DNA of 64,000 bases, taken from Aristolochia californica. Lineage: Eukaryota; Streptophyta; Magnoliopsida; Piperales; Aristolochiaceae. The DNA lies in contig JARWKL010000003.1 in assembly GCA_029961685.1 (NCBI GenBank), positions 11,565,657 to 11,629,656 of the forward strand, in the 5' to 3' direction. The translations under genes and the position numbers were made by a program. Of the stretch, positions 35,604 through 47,367 are shown piece by piece. Below the pieces are notes generated by a model. It worked only from the letters and a program-made list of their open reading frames with translations. It had not been told where the DNA came from and searched no databases. Every line of letters starts with the position of its first letter. Within the stretch, counting starts at the first letter, position 1.

Positions 35604-35997
35604 TGTTACGGTCCCGGATCTGACACAAGGATTCGTTGTTGACGTTCTGGTTCGACCATGGGGAATTGTAGAATAACATGGAGGAATTGTAGAGAGACAT
35701 GGAGAACGAAAACGAAGATCAAGCCAAAGGGAAGCTTGAAAACCCTAGAGCTCATTAAGGAGAGCTCCATGCCTGTTTACACTAGATTTAACCTAATTCT
35801 CAATGCTTCAATACTTGTCTTTCTCATTACTCTTACCCCTTAAATAGGGTTCACCCTGTTAGGGTTTAATATAAAATATTACAAAAAATATCCCTATAAA
35901 TAAAATATTCCAAAAATACCCCGTGTGACCTAAACTGAAATAAATAAAGTAAATTAAAGAAAAAAACTAAAATAATAATGTTATTGTGTGCATAACA
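35604..35997 (-). repeat. LTR of about 394 bp, bordered on both sides by element interiors
   Basis: On the minus strand it begins TGTTATGCACAC at 35997, just after a purine tract (CTGGGGGGTG), and ends CCGTAACA at 35604, just before TTTGGTATCAGAGC. It therefore has a 3'-LTR context on one side and a 5'-LTR context on the other. That is expected of a shared LTR in a recombined tandem of elements. Confidence 0.6.
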
Positions 35998-35999
35998 TT

Positions 36000-37240
36000 A
36001 CACCCCCCAGGTAGAACGATCTTGTCCTCAAGCTCGAAAGTAGGGTCTAGATGCCGACGTCTCCACCCGTGCCCAAGTAGCATCCGCGATAGCTATGTCC
36101 ACCCTATGGACAACCAAAATTGGAGCATTTTTTTTCAGTGGCCCGGTTCGTGTTGGCCTAGGTTGACTCGGTTCGGTAAGCCCGGTCCGGCACGTGACTC
36201 AGCTTACTACACGGATTAAATTTTCCTAACTTAGGAAAATTTGAATCGGAAGTCGTCTTCCTCCTTCTGTGAAAATCTCGCCAACGGGTCTTCTACGGAA
36301 ATCAGAAACCTTCGGCCTCCTCCTGTCGATCCCGAACAGAGCGGTCGTTGGTAATTGTGGAAACCTTGTCAACAACGGATCCTTCCCACACGACACCGAC
36401 TAAGGCGAGCGACGGTCGTCTTTCTTTCTCATGGCACCGAACAGTGCGGAAATTTCGCCGACGGAGTCTCCTGCTTCTCCGATGGTGACTCGCAGCCCCC
36501 CAAAACTGAGAACCCCTCTCCCAAATTTTATAGAAGGCCATTTGCCGTTGTGCTGCTGAGATAGAGTTTGAGCGGAAATTTCGCCGACGACACCGACGAA
36601 GTCTCCTGCTTCTCCGGTGGCGAAGGGCAGTCTGTTGGGGCTTCGCCGCTTGGATAGTTTCCGAGACAGAGGGCTCTCGGAAACACATCCTGGTCGAAAC
36701 CAGTGCCAGAAAATTCCCTCTGATTTTGGATTTTCAGGGTCCTTCTTGGAAATTTTTGAGGCCCCTGTAGTCGGATTTGGGATCGCACCAGTATCGCCCA
36801 CCACCAACGACGTCTTGGAAGAAACACTTGCCGAAGCCCCAAATCTTGATCCCCGCTGTGTGGCTTTGGATCTCCCTGCGGGGAAATATTGAAAGTTTCC
36901 GAGGCATGGCCTTTCTGCTCGTCTAAAACAGCGTATGCCTCTTCAGCAGGGACTTTGGCCGGTAACGAAGATGAAATTTTTTATTTTTTCGGCCATTGGC
37001 CGTTCTACTTGACTAAAACAGTGGCTGCCTCTTCTCCGCATATGCTATAATCAAAGATTTGAGTTCGGAGGCCCTTCATTTCTGCGGCGGCATCGAGGTC
37101 CTCTCCTCTTTGTTCCGGGATTGTGTTCCTTCCGGTCGTAAGATGAGTTATCATGTTGTCCATCTTTTTATTCAATCTCTCCAACCACTCCATTGTGTTC
37201 CCGCTCTCTCAGAACTTGTCAAATTTTTTTATATAGGGAG
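36000..37240. other. Unclassified GC-rich interior with local duplications
   Basis: It probably belongs to the LTR element whose gag remnant lies to the right. GCGGAAATTTCGCCGACG occurs at about 36447 and 36569, each followed by TCTCCTGCTTCTCCG. GGCC(T/G)TTCT.CT.G.CTAAAACAG is repeated at about 36908 and 37000. Overlapping frames on both strands show no family I recognise. Confidence 0.4.
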
Positions 37241-38030
37241 GTGTAGGATGACTTGATCTCGGATCCCGTGTCAAAGTAATACCCGGGTTGTTTCTCGGAT
37301 CCCCTTGCCCCGTGGATGGAGCGCTCTGCTCCCCTGACCATGGAGGTCGTCTGTGCAATGCCTTCTGTCGCAATTCTAAAGTACGAGTTATATTCATAGT
37401 GCTGAATAAGTTAACAGGTGCATAGAGCTCCACCTCAAGCTTTAACGCCTCATTCAGGCCTGCTATAAACAACGCAACTTGCTGATCTATTTGTACCATA
37501 CTACTGGCTTGTGCTAATTTTTCCTGGAACAGTTTTTTATATTACTTTATGGCCCCAATTTGACGTAACAAACCAAATCTCCCAAAGGGTTGATGTAAGC
37601 TGAAGGACCAAAACGGAGAGAGCACAGTCGCTTAAATTCATCCCAATCTACCACGTCGCTATCAACCTCAACTAGCTAGTACCAAAGTTGTGCTTCCCCT
37701 AGTAAGTGGAAAACAACCACATTGACTTGGTCATAGGCTAGGACTCGCTGATGGCTAAATTTTTTTTCTCACCGATACAGCCATATCAAAGGGTCTTCTG
37801 ACCCATTATAAGTAGGGAATTCCATTTTAGTATACCTTGGAACAGTGCCTCCCCTCTCGTAGAAGTGTCCCCCCGGAATGAGGGGTCCTTGCTGTCCCGA
37901 GAAACTCGTGCGCCTAGGAAATTCATCTCCCCCTTTGTTATATGAATGGTCCCCTCCTCTCTGATCTGGAATGAGAGGTACAATGCCTCCCCCCTGGTTG
38001 AGGAATCCCCCCGGAATGAAGGGGCCATTG
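37240..38030 (-). pseudogene. LTR-retrotransposon gag remnant
   Basis: On the minus strand, about 37860-37700, the sequence reads PRYTKMEFPTYNGSEDPLIW then LYRWEKKF. About 37500-37380 follows with QVALFIAGLNEALKLEVELY and ITRTLELRQKALHRR. These are the start and end blocks of a plant retrotransposon gag domain (FP.Y.G.EDP..WL; LF..GL...L..EV). Stops and frame changes lie between them. A coiled piece at 37193-37005 (RLNKKMDNM) normally precedes gag but here follows it. Confidence 0.65.
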
Positions 38031-38058
38031 GTCGTTCGTTCGGGAGGGCGGGGTGTAC

Positions 38059-38399
38059 TGTTATGGTCCTTGGGTTAAGTACTTATATCTTCTGCTCCTA
38101 ACAGGCCGGTCTTTTGGGTAGTATTGGCTAGGTGCTTAACATTTAGTATCAGAGCAGGTTCCCACGTCGCGAGTTCGAATCCCCAAGGGGAGTGCCTGGC
38201 GTGGGCGATAGCGAATCCCAGACACGGGCTCCGTAAGGGAGTATGGGCTCCTGACCCGGATCCTGTCGCTAAGTGTTAAGCAGTCGTGGACGTCGGCTCG
38301 CGAAGGTGGGGTATACTGTTATGTTCCTGGGGTTAAGTACCTATGCCTTCCTCTCCTAACAGGCCGGTCTCTTGGGTAGTATTGGCTAGGTACTTAACA
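38059..38399 (+). mobile_element. TRIM element with two 83-bp LTRs
   Basis: The left LTR (38059-38141) and the right LTR (38317-38399) are both 83 bp. They share GGTTAAGTAC, CTCCTAACAGGCCGGTCT and TTGGGTAGTATTGGCTAGGT and end CTTAACA. Between them lie a primer site (TTAGTATCAGAGC), GAGTTCGAATCCCC and a purine tract (GCGAAGGTGGGGTATAC). The left LTR is also preceded by a purine tract (GGGCGGGGTGTAC), so a third unit may once have adjoined. No clear target duplication is seen. Confidence 0.85.
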
Positions 38400-39677
38400 T
38401 AGCGATGCTAAATTGGAAGCATTTTGTCTAAATTGGTAAAACAAATAGAATTGTGATGCTCATGTCGATGGCATGAATTATGAGTAACTTTTATGAGTTA
38501 TTTTTTATTATATCCGTATCAAGAAAGATTTAGATTATGAGTTTTGATAAGAGAAGGATGTCTAATAATTGGTTAAGAGAATTTTTATTCCATAAGAAGG
38601 CTATGTTAAATATTTGTGATTAAGAGGAATTGGAGTGGTTGATTGAGATTTGTTTAGGTGTTCTTTCATGGTTCATCTAAGGAAAGAAGCAGGCAGGGTG
38701 ATAGTAAATATATGGATATGAATTTCAAGTATGTTATGCAATTTTGTTCATGGGTATGTAGGATTATTGTACTTCAATTCTATAAGTCTTGTAATTTTCA
38801 GATTAGGTGGATATGTAGAATCTATCTTTGAGATGCCAAGACTCTGTAAATAGAAAGTTGGAACATGAGATGGATATGGTGTTAAGTCTATGTTTGGATA
38901 AGCATCAAAACAACTATCATGTGTTACCTTGTTTATTCTTAAGTTACCATAAATATATTTCTTTCTTTTGGCTTAGGCGTAAAAGCTGAATTTTGGTTGT
39001 TATGATTTGGGGATGAATTGTGAATTATAATAAGTAGCAACACTTATCTTTTGAAACAGGTTAAGTAATTGTCATCTATAACATTAGAACTACGTGTGCA
39101 TACATAGCGTATGCTTCTAAGATCTCATAAATGAACCTTCGAATTTGGACTAAGAACTTGTTATGAGACTAGGTGGATGGTTTTATTTGGCCTCACCTCA
39201 TTTAGAAGTGAGGAATTTGTGGGTATTCTTTAATTAGACAATCATGAAGTTTTGGACCCTTAATATATGACGTTATATGTGTGCTTATTTTATAAAAAAA
39301 AAAACTTTTTTTTGTGTAAGTGCCCCATTTGTAGTAGGGAGTTTGGGCTTCAACTGGTTAACTAGAAGAAAATTACATGGACTTTATCAGAATATTGACA
39401 AGATGATATGGACATTTCTTGGGACACCAAGTGGGGAGTTTGGGCCTCAATTGGGTAACTAGAAGAGGATTAGATGAACCTTGTCAGAATATTGACAAGA
39501 AGATAATGAAGGTTAGAACAAGGATTACTAAAACTTATTTTGGCTAGAGATGATATTTCCCAATCACTTGTGTTGGCTTATTTTAAAATTCTACATTGAA
39601 GGCTTGTATTGAGATTATCTTCTTAGCTTTGCATGAAAATTTTGAGAAATTTTAGATCTTAAATCCTAAAATCCATG
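38400..39677. other. No gene recognised; one tandem duplication
   Basis: GGGAGTTTGGGC at 39338 and 39434 begins two copies about 96 bp apart, both containing TATTGACAAGA. The region may be the interior of the minus-strand LTR element to the right, but no coding motif supports that. Confidence 0.45.
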
Positions 39678-39980
39678 CGCTGATACCATGCTAGATTTTA
39701 GGGTTTAATCCATTATAGAGGCCAGTGGCAAGAGGGGAAAAGAGAAGGAAAATAAGAAGAAGAGAGAAGGAAAAAAAGAAGAAGAGAGAAGAAGAGAGAA
39801 AGAGGAAAAAAAAGTAGATGAGAAGAGAGGGAATGAGAGAGACTCGAACTTGAGATAGATAGAGCTTCCCCCCTTAGGTTCTAATTAGGTTAACTCCTCT
39901 CACCTTAATTTATATTTATAAGTCTTGATAAAATTATAAGGGTGTCCCTTGCCCACTTAGGGAGAAAAATAACATAACAT
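39678..39980 (-). repeat. LTR with primer site, minus orientation
   Basis: On the minus strand a block of about 290 bp ends ACCCTAAAATCTAGCA at 39689 and is followed by TGGTATCAGCGC. It contains a GA/CT-rich leader. The start is approximate. Confidence 0.5.
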
Positions 39981-42190
39981 AAACTTGATGACCAAATTAC
40001 ATCATATCCATTGCTATTTTTTTGTGTTTTTTTTCTCTACCCATTCTATTGATGAGTATAGATACAAAAAAGTTTGATGAAAATTTTCATTATGCAAAAG
40101 AAGTAGGGACAATATTCATATTCATAACCAAAATGAAAATTTCAAAATTTAATACCAAATTGATTAAAAATTTCTATGTGAAGCATATAAAAATTAAAAA
40201 AAAAACTCCAAACCATCTTATAAAAACAACTAGGTAATTCCAAAAAAAATTATTTAACTTGCACTAAATAATACTTATAATGTTTTCTATATGTAATACA
40301 TTGAAATGGATTAATTCAAACAACCTTATACTTTTAATACCATCCCCATATTTCTATGATGTGTACTTGCTTTACATGATTAATTCTCTACAAAAGGTAG
40401 TGAAGGAATCAACTTCTTTAATGGCTAATGATGTGTGACCCTATTTGTGATAAAAAAAATATTGTAACTTGAATACGATAGTTATTTGAACAAATAAAAA
40501 TTTTACAATTCAAATATTTCTCCAATCATATTTCTTGCCTAGAGATCATGGAAAACATGATGGGAAAAGTGTGATCGAGTAGTTGAAAGACTTCGTTAGT
40601 TTACTTAGTTAAAAATATATATTTCTAAACTAGAACTCATAGAATGTATAGGATAAACAAATATTTAAAAACAATTGACTATTGACTATTTTGGATATAA
40701 AAACTCAGATTTGTCCCAATTTGACTAACTATGAACCTTAAAAAGGTACAAGATTATGTAATGTAAAGACAAACCTATTTTCAACTGGAGTGGTACTGAA
40801 AGTAAGATGTGCAGTCAGTATTGATTGTTGTAAAATATGTTATTGCCTTTTCAAACAATCAATTTGCCATAGACTAATACTTGTAGTAACATTTGATGGC
40901 ATAACTGGTATCTTAGTTGGCCTAGGTTAGAAAACATGTAGTTGCCAAATTTTGTTAATATTGTCACATTTGGTATAGTGAAGTGTTTTTTACTCATTCC
41001 TATGATCTTGATCACCACTATGAATACCACCTCTAGTATTATTTTTTTCTAGTATGACTTTCTCTAACAAATTGCTTATAACCTTCAATGCTTTCCCCTT
41101 TTCCTAACTTATAATTTAATAGAAAACTTCCTCTTGTTTAGTTATTCTCTAGGTAAGGTATCAAATCCTTATGGCTAGAGAAAATATTTAATCAAATGAT
41201 TGTGATGGGTTTGTAGATAGAATATAAGAATGTATCGACTTCAAATATGGTTTTATTTATTGAGGAATAGTGCAACTACCAAGACTCGAATATCACTTAA
41301 TATGTTCTAGATTTTAGAACTACTGATAAGATATGCAATATTTAACACCCATCTTTTGTAGTTTTTAATAATATTTTAGCTGAAAGATATGGTAAATATA
41401 GTTTGATATGCTATGACTTAACTAAACTATAGTAGATGATATGGGTCTCAACATGGTATATGATATCAAGATGCCTATTCCACTCTTCAAACAACCATAT
41501 AAATTTAGTTGAAAATGTGTTTACACTATACTAGGAGTGACCTTAGCTATCTCTTCAAAAATATTAGACAGTGTTCATAAGTTTGACATGAAAAATATAA
41601 GTTTTTTTATGTGACCTAAAATTCATTTGTTGTGTCTAAATACATCCGTAAAAAAATGATTGACCAAACAAGATATGTTGGTTCATAGGTGTAGTAGTTG
41701 ACTCTATGTAAGAAACCACAATATTAATAATAAGTGCGGGAAGGGTGGGGCTTTGCTTGTTGTCACACAATTGTGATCAGGTTAAGCAAAGCTTTCCTTG
41801 CCATCACACAGTCCCCTTCACACTTGCACTTTGTAGACTAATAGTGAGAAGGCCCTTGCCCTCCCTTTCTTTTTGCCAACAAGGGAAGAGCCCCAACCTC
41901 TCCTCCACTATTTCGAACTTCCACATTATAAAGGTAAAGGGGCCTTCCCCTTGGGATAGACAAGGGAGAGGGACAGGGCCATAGCCCTCCTTGCTTGTAC
42001 CCGTGAGGGTAGAGCCCCACCCCTTCCCCTTGTAAAAATAGTGAGGGTGGGGGCTATAACCCTACACCTACCTTTGCACCTTCCTTGTACTCATAGGGGT
42101 AGACCCCAACCTCTTCCCCTTGAAGATTGAGGGAGAAATTCCTTCTCATATTTTCATTTTAAAATTTTTAGGGCATAAAGTTAAGTGACC
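39981..42190. other. No gene recognised; diverged GC-rich direct repeats at the right
   Basis: Mostly AT-rich DNA without motifs. From 41730 to 42125 there are loosely repeated segments such as GGGTAGAGCCCCACCCC and GGGTAGACCCCAACCTC, each followed by TTCCCCTTG. Confidence 0.45.
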
Positions 42191-42208
42191 TAAGGGGTGT
42201 TAGTCAAC
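42191..42208 (+). repeat. Left target duplication and terminal inverted repeat of Harbinger copy 1
   Basis: TAA followed by GGGGTGTTAGTCAAC. It matches the inverted right end with one mismatch over 15 bases. Confidence 0.9.
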
Positions 42209-42899
42209 TTGAAGGATGAGATGATCTTCAACCGCATAACGCCCTTCAACACTTGAAGTCGTTAGTGGAGCGCAGATGAAGCTTCATCTCGATGCAGGGG
42301 ATGAAGGGGTCCTTCATCTCCACAGTTTAATTTTGATCATCTGGAAGAAGGCCTTGTTTGATCTTCTTTGAATTGAAGGACGGGCGACGCTAGCTTTTTC
42401 CCCTTTCTCTCCTCGCACCCCCCCATCGCGTGTCGTCATTTCTCATTTTTTCTTCCTCTCTCCCGCACTCCCTCTCTCGTCTCCCTGTGCCCCCGACGTC
42501 ATTGCTACCAAAATCGATCTCGTCCTTCGTCTCTGGCCACCGTCTCAGTTCCCTCTCGTCTCCGGCCTCATCTCTCGGTCTTCTCTCAGCCTCGCCCTCT
42601 CTCTCGCACCCCCTCTCTCGTCGCCATGACTCCCTCTCTTCTCTCGGACTCGCTCTCTCTCGCTTCTCTCTCTCTCTATTCCCTCCCGACCTCCCTTTCT
42701 TCTTTTTCGTCTCCCTCTCTTCTCCCTTTCGGCCTCCCACTCCCTTCTCTCTGTGGCTAGTCTCCTTTCCCCCGAAAATACCTTTCGATTTCGTTCGATT
42801 TCCCCATTTCCATTTCAATTTTCTTCAATTTTGGACATTTGGGCATCGATTGCTTAATATCTACTTCGATTAGGCCTCGATTTCACCCTTCGGCTTCGG

Positions 42900-43560
42900 A
42901 TTTCCCCAAACTTCACAAGGTATGCCTAAACCCTAATTTTTTTCATTAAATTAGTGTTTTATTTGATTTAAATTTATTTTTAGTGCGTAATTGGGGGTTA
43001 TTTGTGCATTATTTTGGGATTTAGGGTTACGGTTTATAGTCTAAATTCTTGATTCGTGTATGGATTATTTTTAGGGTTTGCTGCTCGGTATTTAAGGGTC
43101 CAGTAATTAGGGTTTAGGGTTTATGGTTAAGCATTTAGGGTATTTTAGGGATTAGGGTTTTTAAGGTTTAGGGGGTTTAGGGTTTTTAATGTTTAGGGAG
43201 TTTGTGTTTTTAAGCTATAAGGTTTTTTGGGTTTAGGGTTTGGAATTAGGGTGTAGGGTTTAGGGTTTAGGGCTTTTAATGTATTAAGTTCTGGAATTAG
43301 TGTTTAGGGTTTGATGGTTTAGGTTTTTTTTTGTGGTTTGTGTTTCGGGTTTAGGGTTTAGGGTTTAGGTTAAGGATTTCAGGGTATTTTAGGGATTATG
43401 GTTTTTAAGGTTTAGGGGGTTTATGGGTTTTATGGTTTTGGGGGTTTTGTGTTTTTAACCTCTAGGATTTTTTAGGTTTAGGGTTTGGAATTAGAGTTTA
43501 GAGTTTTGGGCTTTTAAGGTATTAAGTTCTGGAATTAGTGTTTAGGGTTTTTTAGTCCAA
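42900..43560. repeat. Degenerate telomere-type repeats (TTTAGGG)n in Harbinger copy 1
   Basis: TTTAGGG and TTAGGGTTT units are scattered through about 650 bp, with longer repeats such as TTTAGGGATTA(G/T)GGTTTTTAAGG near 43144 and 43388. They lie between the CT-rich leader and ORF1, as in copy 2, so they travel with the transposon. Confidence 0.88.
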
Positions 43561-43989
43561 TTCAAACAAGGTTGAGTCGCCTACACGGGCGTCCATTAGC
43601 CAACGAAACCCGACCCCCATCACTGACGAGGTACAGTTCATAGTGACTGCGAAGTTATATGGAGCTCTACCAGGGGTCTTTGGTGATTTTGGACTTGATG
43701 TGTGTGTGTTTTCATTGTTTAGTGCATATGCATTAGTGAAAATAATTTAATTAATTTTGAAATGTATGAGAATGTTGTTGAGAATTTTTGAAGTGCTATG
43801 GAATATTTTTGCCATGTGGTGAGGAGATTCGGTTATTATACACATTCACCACATGGTATTTTTTTATGGTTTGTGTTGGTATTTTTTTTTTATGGTTTGT
43901 GTTTTCGTGACGAGTAAAGGTTGTCTGATAAAGTTTTTTCTGTGAGGACCATCTCGGATTTAGATTATACATAGCTGCAAGAAGACAAC

Positions 43990-44952
43990 CAAATGGTCGA
44001 ACATATGATATTTGGACATTCGATGATGATAGCAAAATGCTCGATCTCTTGGTCGAGCAGGTCAATCTAGGGATCAAGTTGCCTAACGAGGTGTGGAAGC
44101 ATGAGGTATACATGGACTGTGTAAATAAGTTCAATGAAGACACAATCATGAAAAAAACTATTGAGCAGGTGAAGAATTGAACAAGAGCATGGAAGAAAAC
44201 ATACCAAACGGTAACGAGCTGTATCAACACTAGTGGGTTTGGTTGGGATGCACCCACACAACGAGTTACTGCATGTAATTCTGTATGGCTTGATTACATA
44301 AAGGTCAGTAAATCTGTATGGCTCGACTACATGATGTACTATAAAATATTTTTTATGTTTTCCGCGTTAGTATAACTCTATTCCAAGACGTCTAAATGAT
44401 GTTTTATTCTTGTAGGAGCATAAAGATACTGAGAAGTACAGACGTGAAGGCTGCCCCCTGTACGACAAATTAGCTGTGGTGGTGGGAAATACAATAGCGG
44501 TAGGGTCAAGAGCTACAACCTTTGTCGATCAGGGCGATGAGGTGATCCGTGAATCGGAACATGTCCCGATGGATGAGCCAGAGGATGTTGATATAGTTAG
44601 GGATACTCCATCACCATTATTAAGCATGGATGAGTCTCTAGGTAATCAATCTGAAAGAAGTAAACGGTTATCTTCAAGTCGTCGTAGAAAGAGAACCGAA
44701 AAGCCCGATGATGACACTAGTAGAGGAATCTTTGATGTAATAGATCGAATTGCTAAGACATTTGAGAATTTCATGATGAAAGACGATATTATAAGATATT
44801 GGGTCAAAGCCCTCAGGGAAATCCCGGACTAGCCTACAGAATTGAAGTATCACGCTCCTTCATGGTTGGATACACCAAGTAAGAAGGTCATGTTTACGGA
44901 GATGATAGTGGAAGAACGGGTCGAGTGGCTTAAATTTTGTTTTGAAAACTAA
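43990..44952 (+). pseudogene. PIF/Harbinger Myb/SANT-like ORF1 of copy 1
   Basis: An upstream exon (to about 44307) reads LVEQVNLGIKLPNEVW, FNEDTIMKKTIEQVKN, then TGA, then RAWKKTYQTVTSC and TSGFGWDAPTQRVTACNSVW, the trihelix-like Myb_DNA-bind_3 domain. After an intron (44308-44416; GTCAGT..TTGTAG), EHKDTEKYRREGCPLYDKLA follows. The acidic linker contains VPMDEPEDVDIVRDTPS. A TAG at 44830 precedes the final WLDTPSKKVMFTEMIVEERV block and the stop at 44950. ORF1 is the DNA-binding partner of Harbinger transposase. Confidence 0.87.
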
Positions 44953-45111
44953 TTGTAATGCGTTATAAATACACTATTTTTTTGGAATATTGTTATGTAG
45001 TAGGCATGATATTTGAATTATGACGTTGCAAGACCTATTAGTATGGTTTGTATTTAAATTTAATATGTTGTTATGTTTATATATTGCATGGATGAATATG
45101 GTGTTTTGAGT

Positions 45112-45292
45112 ATGGATGTGGAATGTGGATGAATGTAGGATGTGGAATGTGGATGAATGTAGGATGTGATTGAATGTAGGATGTGGAATGTGGATGAATG
45201 TAGGATGTGATTGAATGTAGGATGTGGAATGTGGATGAATGTAGGATGTGGGAATGTGGATGAATGTAGGATGTGGGAATGTGGATGAATAT
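45112..45292. repeat. Minisatellite, about 24-bp unit
   Basis: Seven or so units based on GGATGAATGTAGGATGTGGA, with variants carrying GATTGAATG. Copy 2 has only scattered traces of this motif near 30.5 kb, so the expansion is specific to copy 1. Confidence 0.85.
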
Positions 45293-45386
45293 GGTTGTTT
45301 ATAGGTGTGATTACAAATAGGTCATGATTGAAGATTGATGTTTACTTGTGTTTATGAATTTTAGGCGATTGAATTTGTGGATTTCC

Positions 45387-46701
45387 ATGGATACTATGAC
45401 AGACGATGAAAAGGTTGCAACTATGGTTGCATTCACAACTTTGTTGATCGCTATGGAAAGATACTATCTGTACCATTGCAACAGACGTGTACCACATTCT
45501 TGTGGGATGAATGGTCCATTGTATTTGCAAAAGGCACTAGAAAAATCTCCAGTTAAATTTCGAAAAGTTTACAGGATGAACCAATTGGTATTTCACAAAT
45601 TGGCAGATATGCTTACTAGTAAAGGGTTTTTATCAGCCACAAAGACCGTCTCAGTTTAAGAACAACTTGCATATTTCCTCCTAACTGTTGGTCAAGGACA
45701 AGTGTATAGTGTGATAGTAGAGATGTTTGATAGATCAAACTGGACGATAAGTAAGTATTTCAACAAGGTGTTGGACGCAATCCTCAAACTTCACTCTGAT
45801 TACGTCAAACGGCCTTCGGAACGCACACACTAGAAGATTTTAACCAATTCAATGTTTTATCCCTACTTCAAGGTAACATTACTTCCTATAACTAAATAAT
45901 TTTAGATTAATATACAAAGTTAGTAAATATTAATTGAAAATGTATAATTATGATTGTATTGAAGCTATTGATGGAACTCATATCAAAGCCAACATTCCAC
46001 TTGAAGATCAGCCAAGGTTTTGGAATAGAAAAGTTTATCTCTCACAAAATGTGATGGCAGCATGTTCATTTGATATGCAATTCACTTATGTACTTGCTGG
46101 ATGGGAGGGATCAGCAACCGATTCCCGTGTACTGAAGGATGCATTGACTCGTCGAGATAAAATCTTTGTACCTGAAGGTAAGTAATATATTTTTATGCAG
46201 TAATTTTTTATCTATTTTATCTTCAATTATTTTATGTGGTATATAATTTTTATTATAGAAAAATATTATCTAGTCGATGCTGGTTATGCAAATCTTCCTG
46301 GAATTTTGGCTCCATATCGAGGAACCCGATATCATCTGCAAGAATTTGGAGATAATATTCCTAGAAATGAAAAAGAATTATTCAACCGAAGACATTCATC
46401 TTTGCGGAATATTATTGAGCGAACTTCTGGTGCGTTAAAAGCTTGATTTCAAATGTTAAAAGGCTCTCCTCCATTTTCTTTTAAGATCCAGGTGAAAATT
46501 GTACATATTTTTTGCATATTGCACAATTATATACGTGCAGAAGATTATGTTGATATATTTGAATATGAAGATGATGATTTGGGTGGCGAGCTCGGTGGAG
46601 GAGGCGATGCGGTCCAATTAGGTGCAATGGATGATACAGACAGTGACGATTGCGATGATCTTGAGGATGTGGGTAGCCAAGTAACAAGCATTCGGAGGTA
46701 G
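45387..46701 (+). pseudogene. PIF/Harbinger transposase of copy 1, broken
   Basis: The start ATG at 45387 gives MDTMTDDEKVATMVAFTTLL. DCIEAIDGTHIKANIPLED carries the first catalytic Asp, WEGSATDSRVLKDALTRRD the second, and FNRRHSSLRNIIERTSGALK the Glu region. The acidic tail (EDDDLGGELGGGGD) ends at TAG 46699-46701. Two introns are present: one beginning GTAACATT at 45873, and 46178-46258. In-frame stops are TAA 45657, TAG 45831 and TGA 46444. The acceptor before GATTGTATTGAAG reads TTAT where copy 2 has TTAG. Confidence 0.92.
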
Positions 46702-47349
46702 AGTGCATTAGAATCCACAAGAGCCGCACAATTTTGAGATGCCATATCGACTTCCATGTGGAACGATAAATGATGGTTTACTCTTATTACTTTTGAACAT
46801 AGGTAATTTATATGTACTAAACTTGTAACTTGTTGATTGTAATATTAAAGGCACAAACTCGTTATTTGAATAATTTTTTTTAGGTTATTTTCAAAGTTGT
46901 ATATGTATTTATTTATTATTATTTTTAATTTTATTACTATATTAAACTTCATATTTAAGTCTCTGGTAAATAAAATATAATTAAAGTATGCATTTGATTA
47001 ATTAATTACTTTTAATTTTTTCAAAATATATTATTAATTAATACCATGCAAATCTATCTTATGTTATTAATATAATATTTTTTATTCATTAATCATAATT
47101 TTATTTATTTACTCTATTGTATTAGTGATTTAATAGTGGTAATTAAAATATTGTTAACTCAAACACTTGGTTTAATTAACTTATTTTTATAATTAATAAA
47201 ATCAATGGTTTTAAATTTCTAAGATGAAGTTGTTTACACTAACACCCTATTTCGAAGATAAAGTTGTCCACACTAACACCCATTTCGAAGATGAAGATCA
47301 TGTAGATGCATAAGATGAAGATGAAGATGAAGATCAAATTTTCATTTTG

Positions 47350-47367
47350 TTGACTAACCCCCCCTAA
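47350..47367 (-). repeat. Right terminal inverted repeat and target duplication of Harbinger copy 1
   Basis: GTTGACTAACCCCCCC followed by TAA. The last 3 bases duplicate the TAA at 42191-42193. Confidence 0.9.

Larger units (their letters stand above)
42194..47364 (+). mobile_element. PIF/Harbinger element, near full length (copy 1)
   Basis: The left end GGGGTGTTAGTCAAC pairs with the right end GTTGACTAACCCCCCC, and TAA lies directly outside both (42191-42193 and 47365-47367). This is the TWA target duplication of the superfamily. The 5.17-kb interior holds, in order, a CT-rich leader, telomere-like repeats, a Myb-like ORF1, a minisatellite, a transposase with introns and an AT-rich tail. 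Stops and a lost splice acceptor make it non-functional as it stands. Confidence 0.92.

Noticed and set aside
38142..38180. tRNA gene with B-box
   Set aside because: There is no cloverleaf and no A-box/anticodon arm; the motif sits next to a retroelement primer site.
42390..42873. Arginine/glutamate-rich or serine-rich proteins on either strand
   Set aside because: The composition follows from the CT-rich leader of the Harbinger element. No domain is visible, and the frames on both strands are equally open.
44476..44832. Independent host gene with an acidic, serine-rich product
   Set aside because: It is the last exon region of Harbinger ORF1. The sister copy lies at 30690-31235 on the minus strand, and the Myb-like exon lies upstream.
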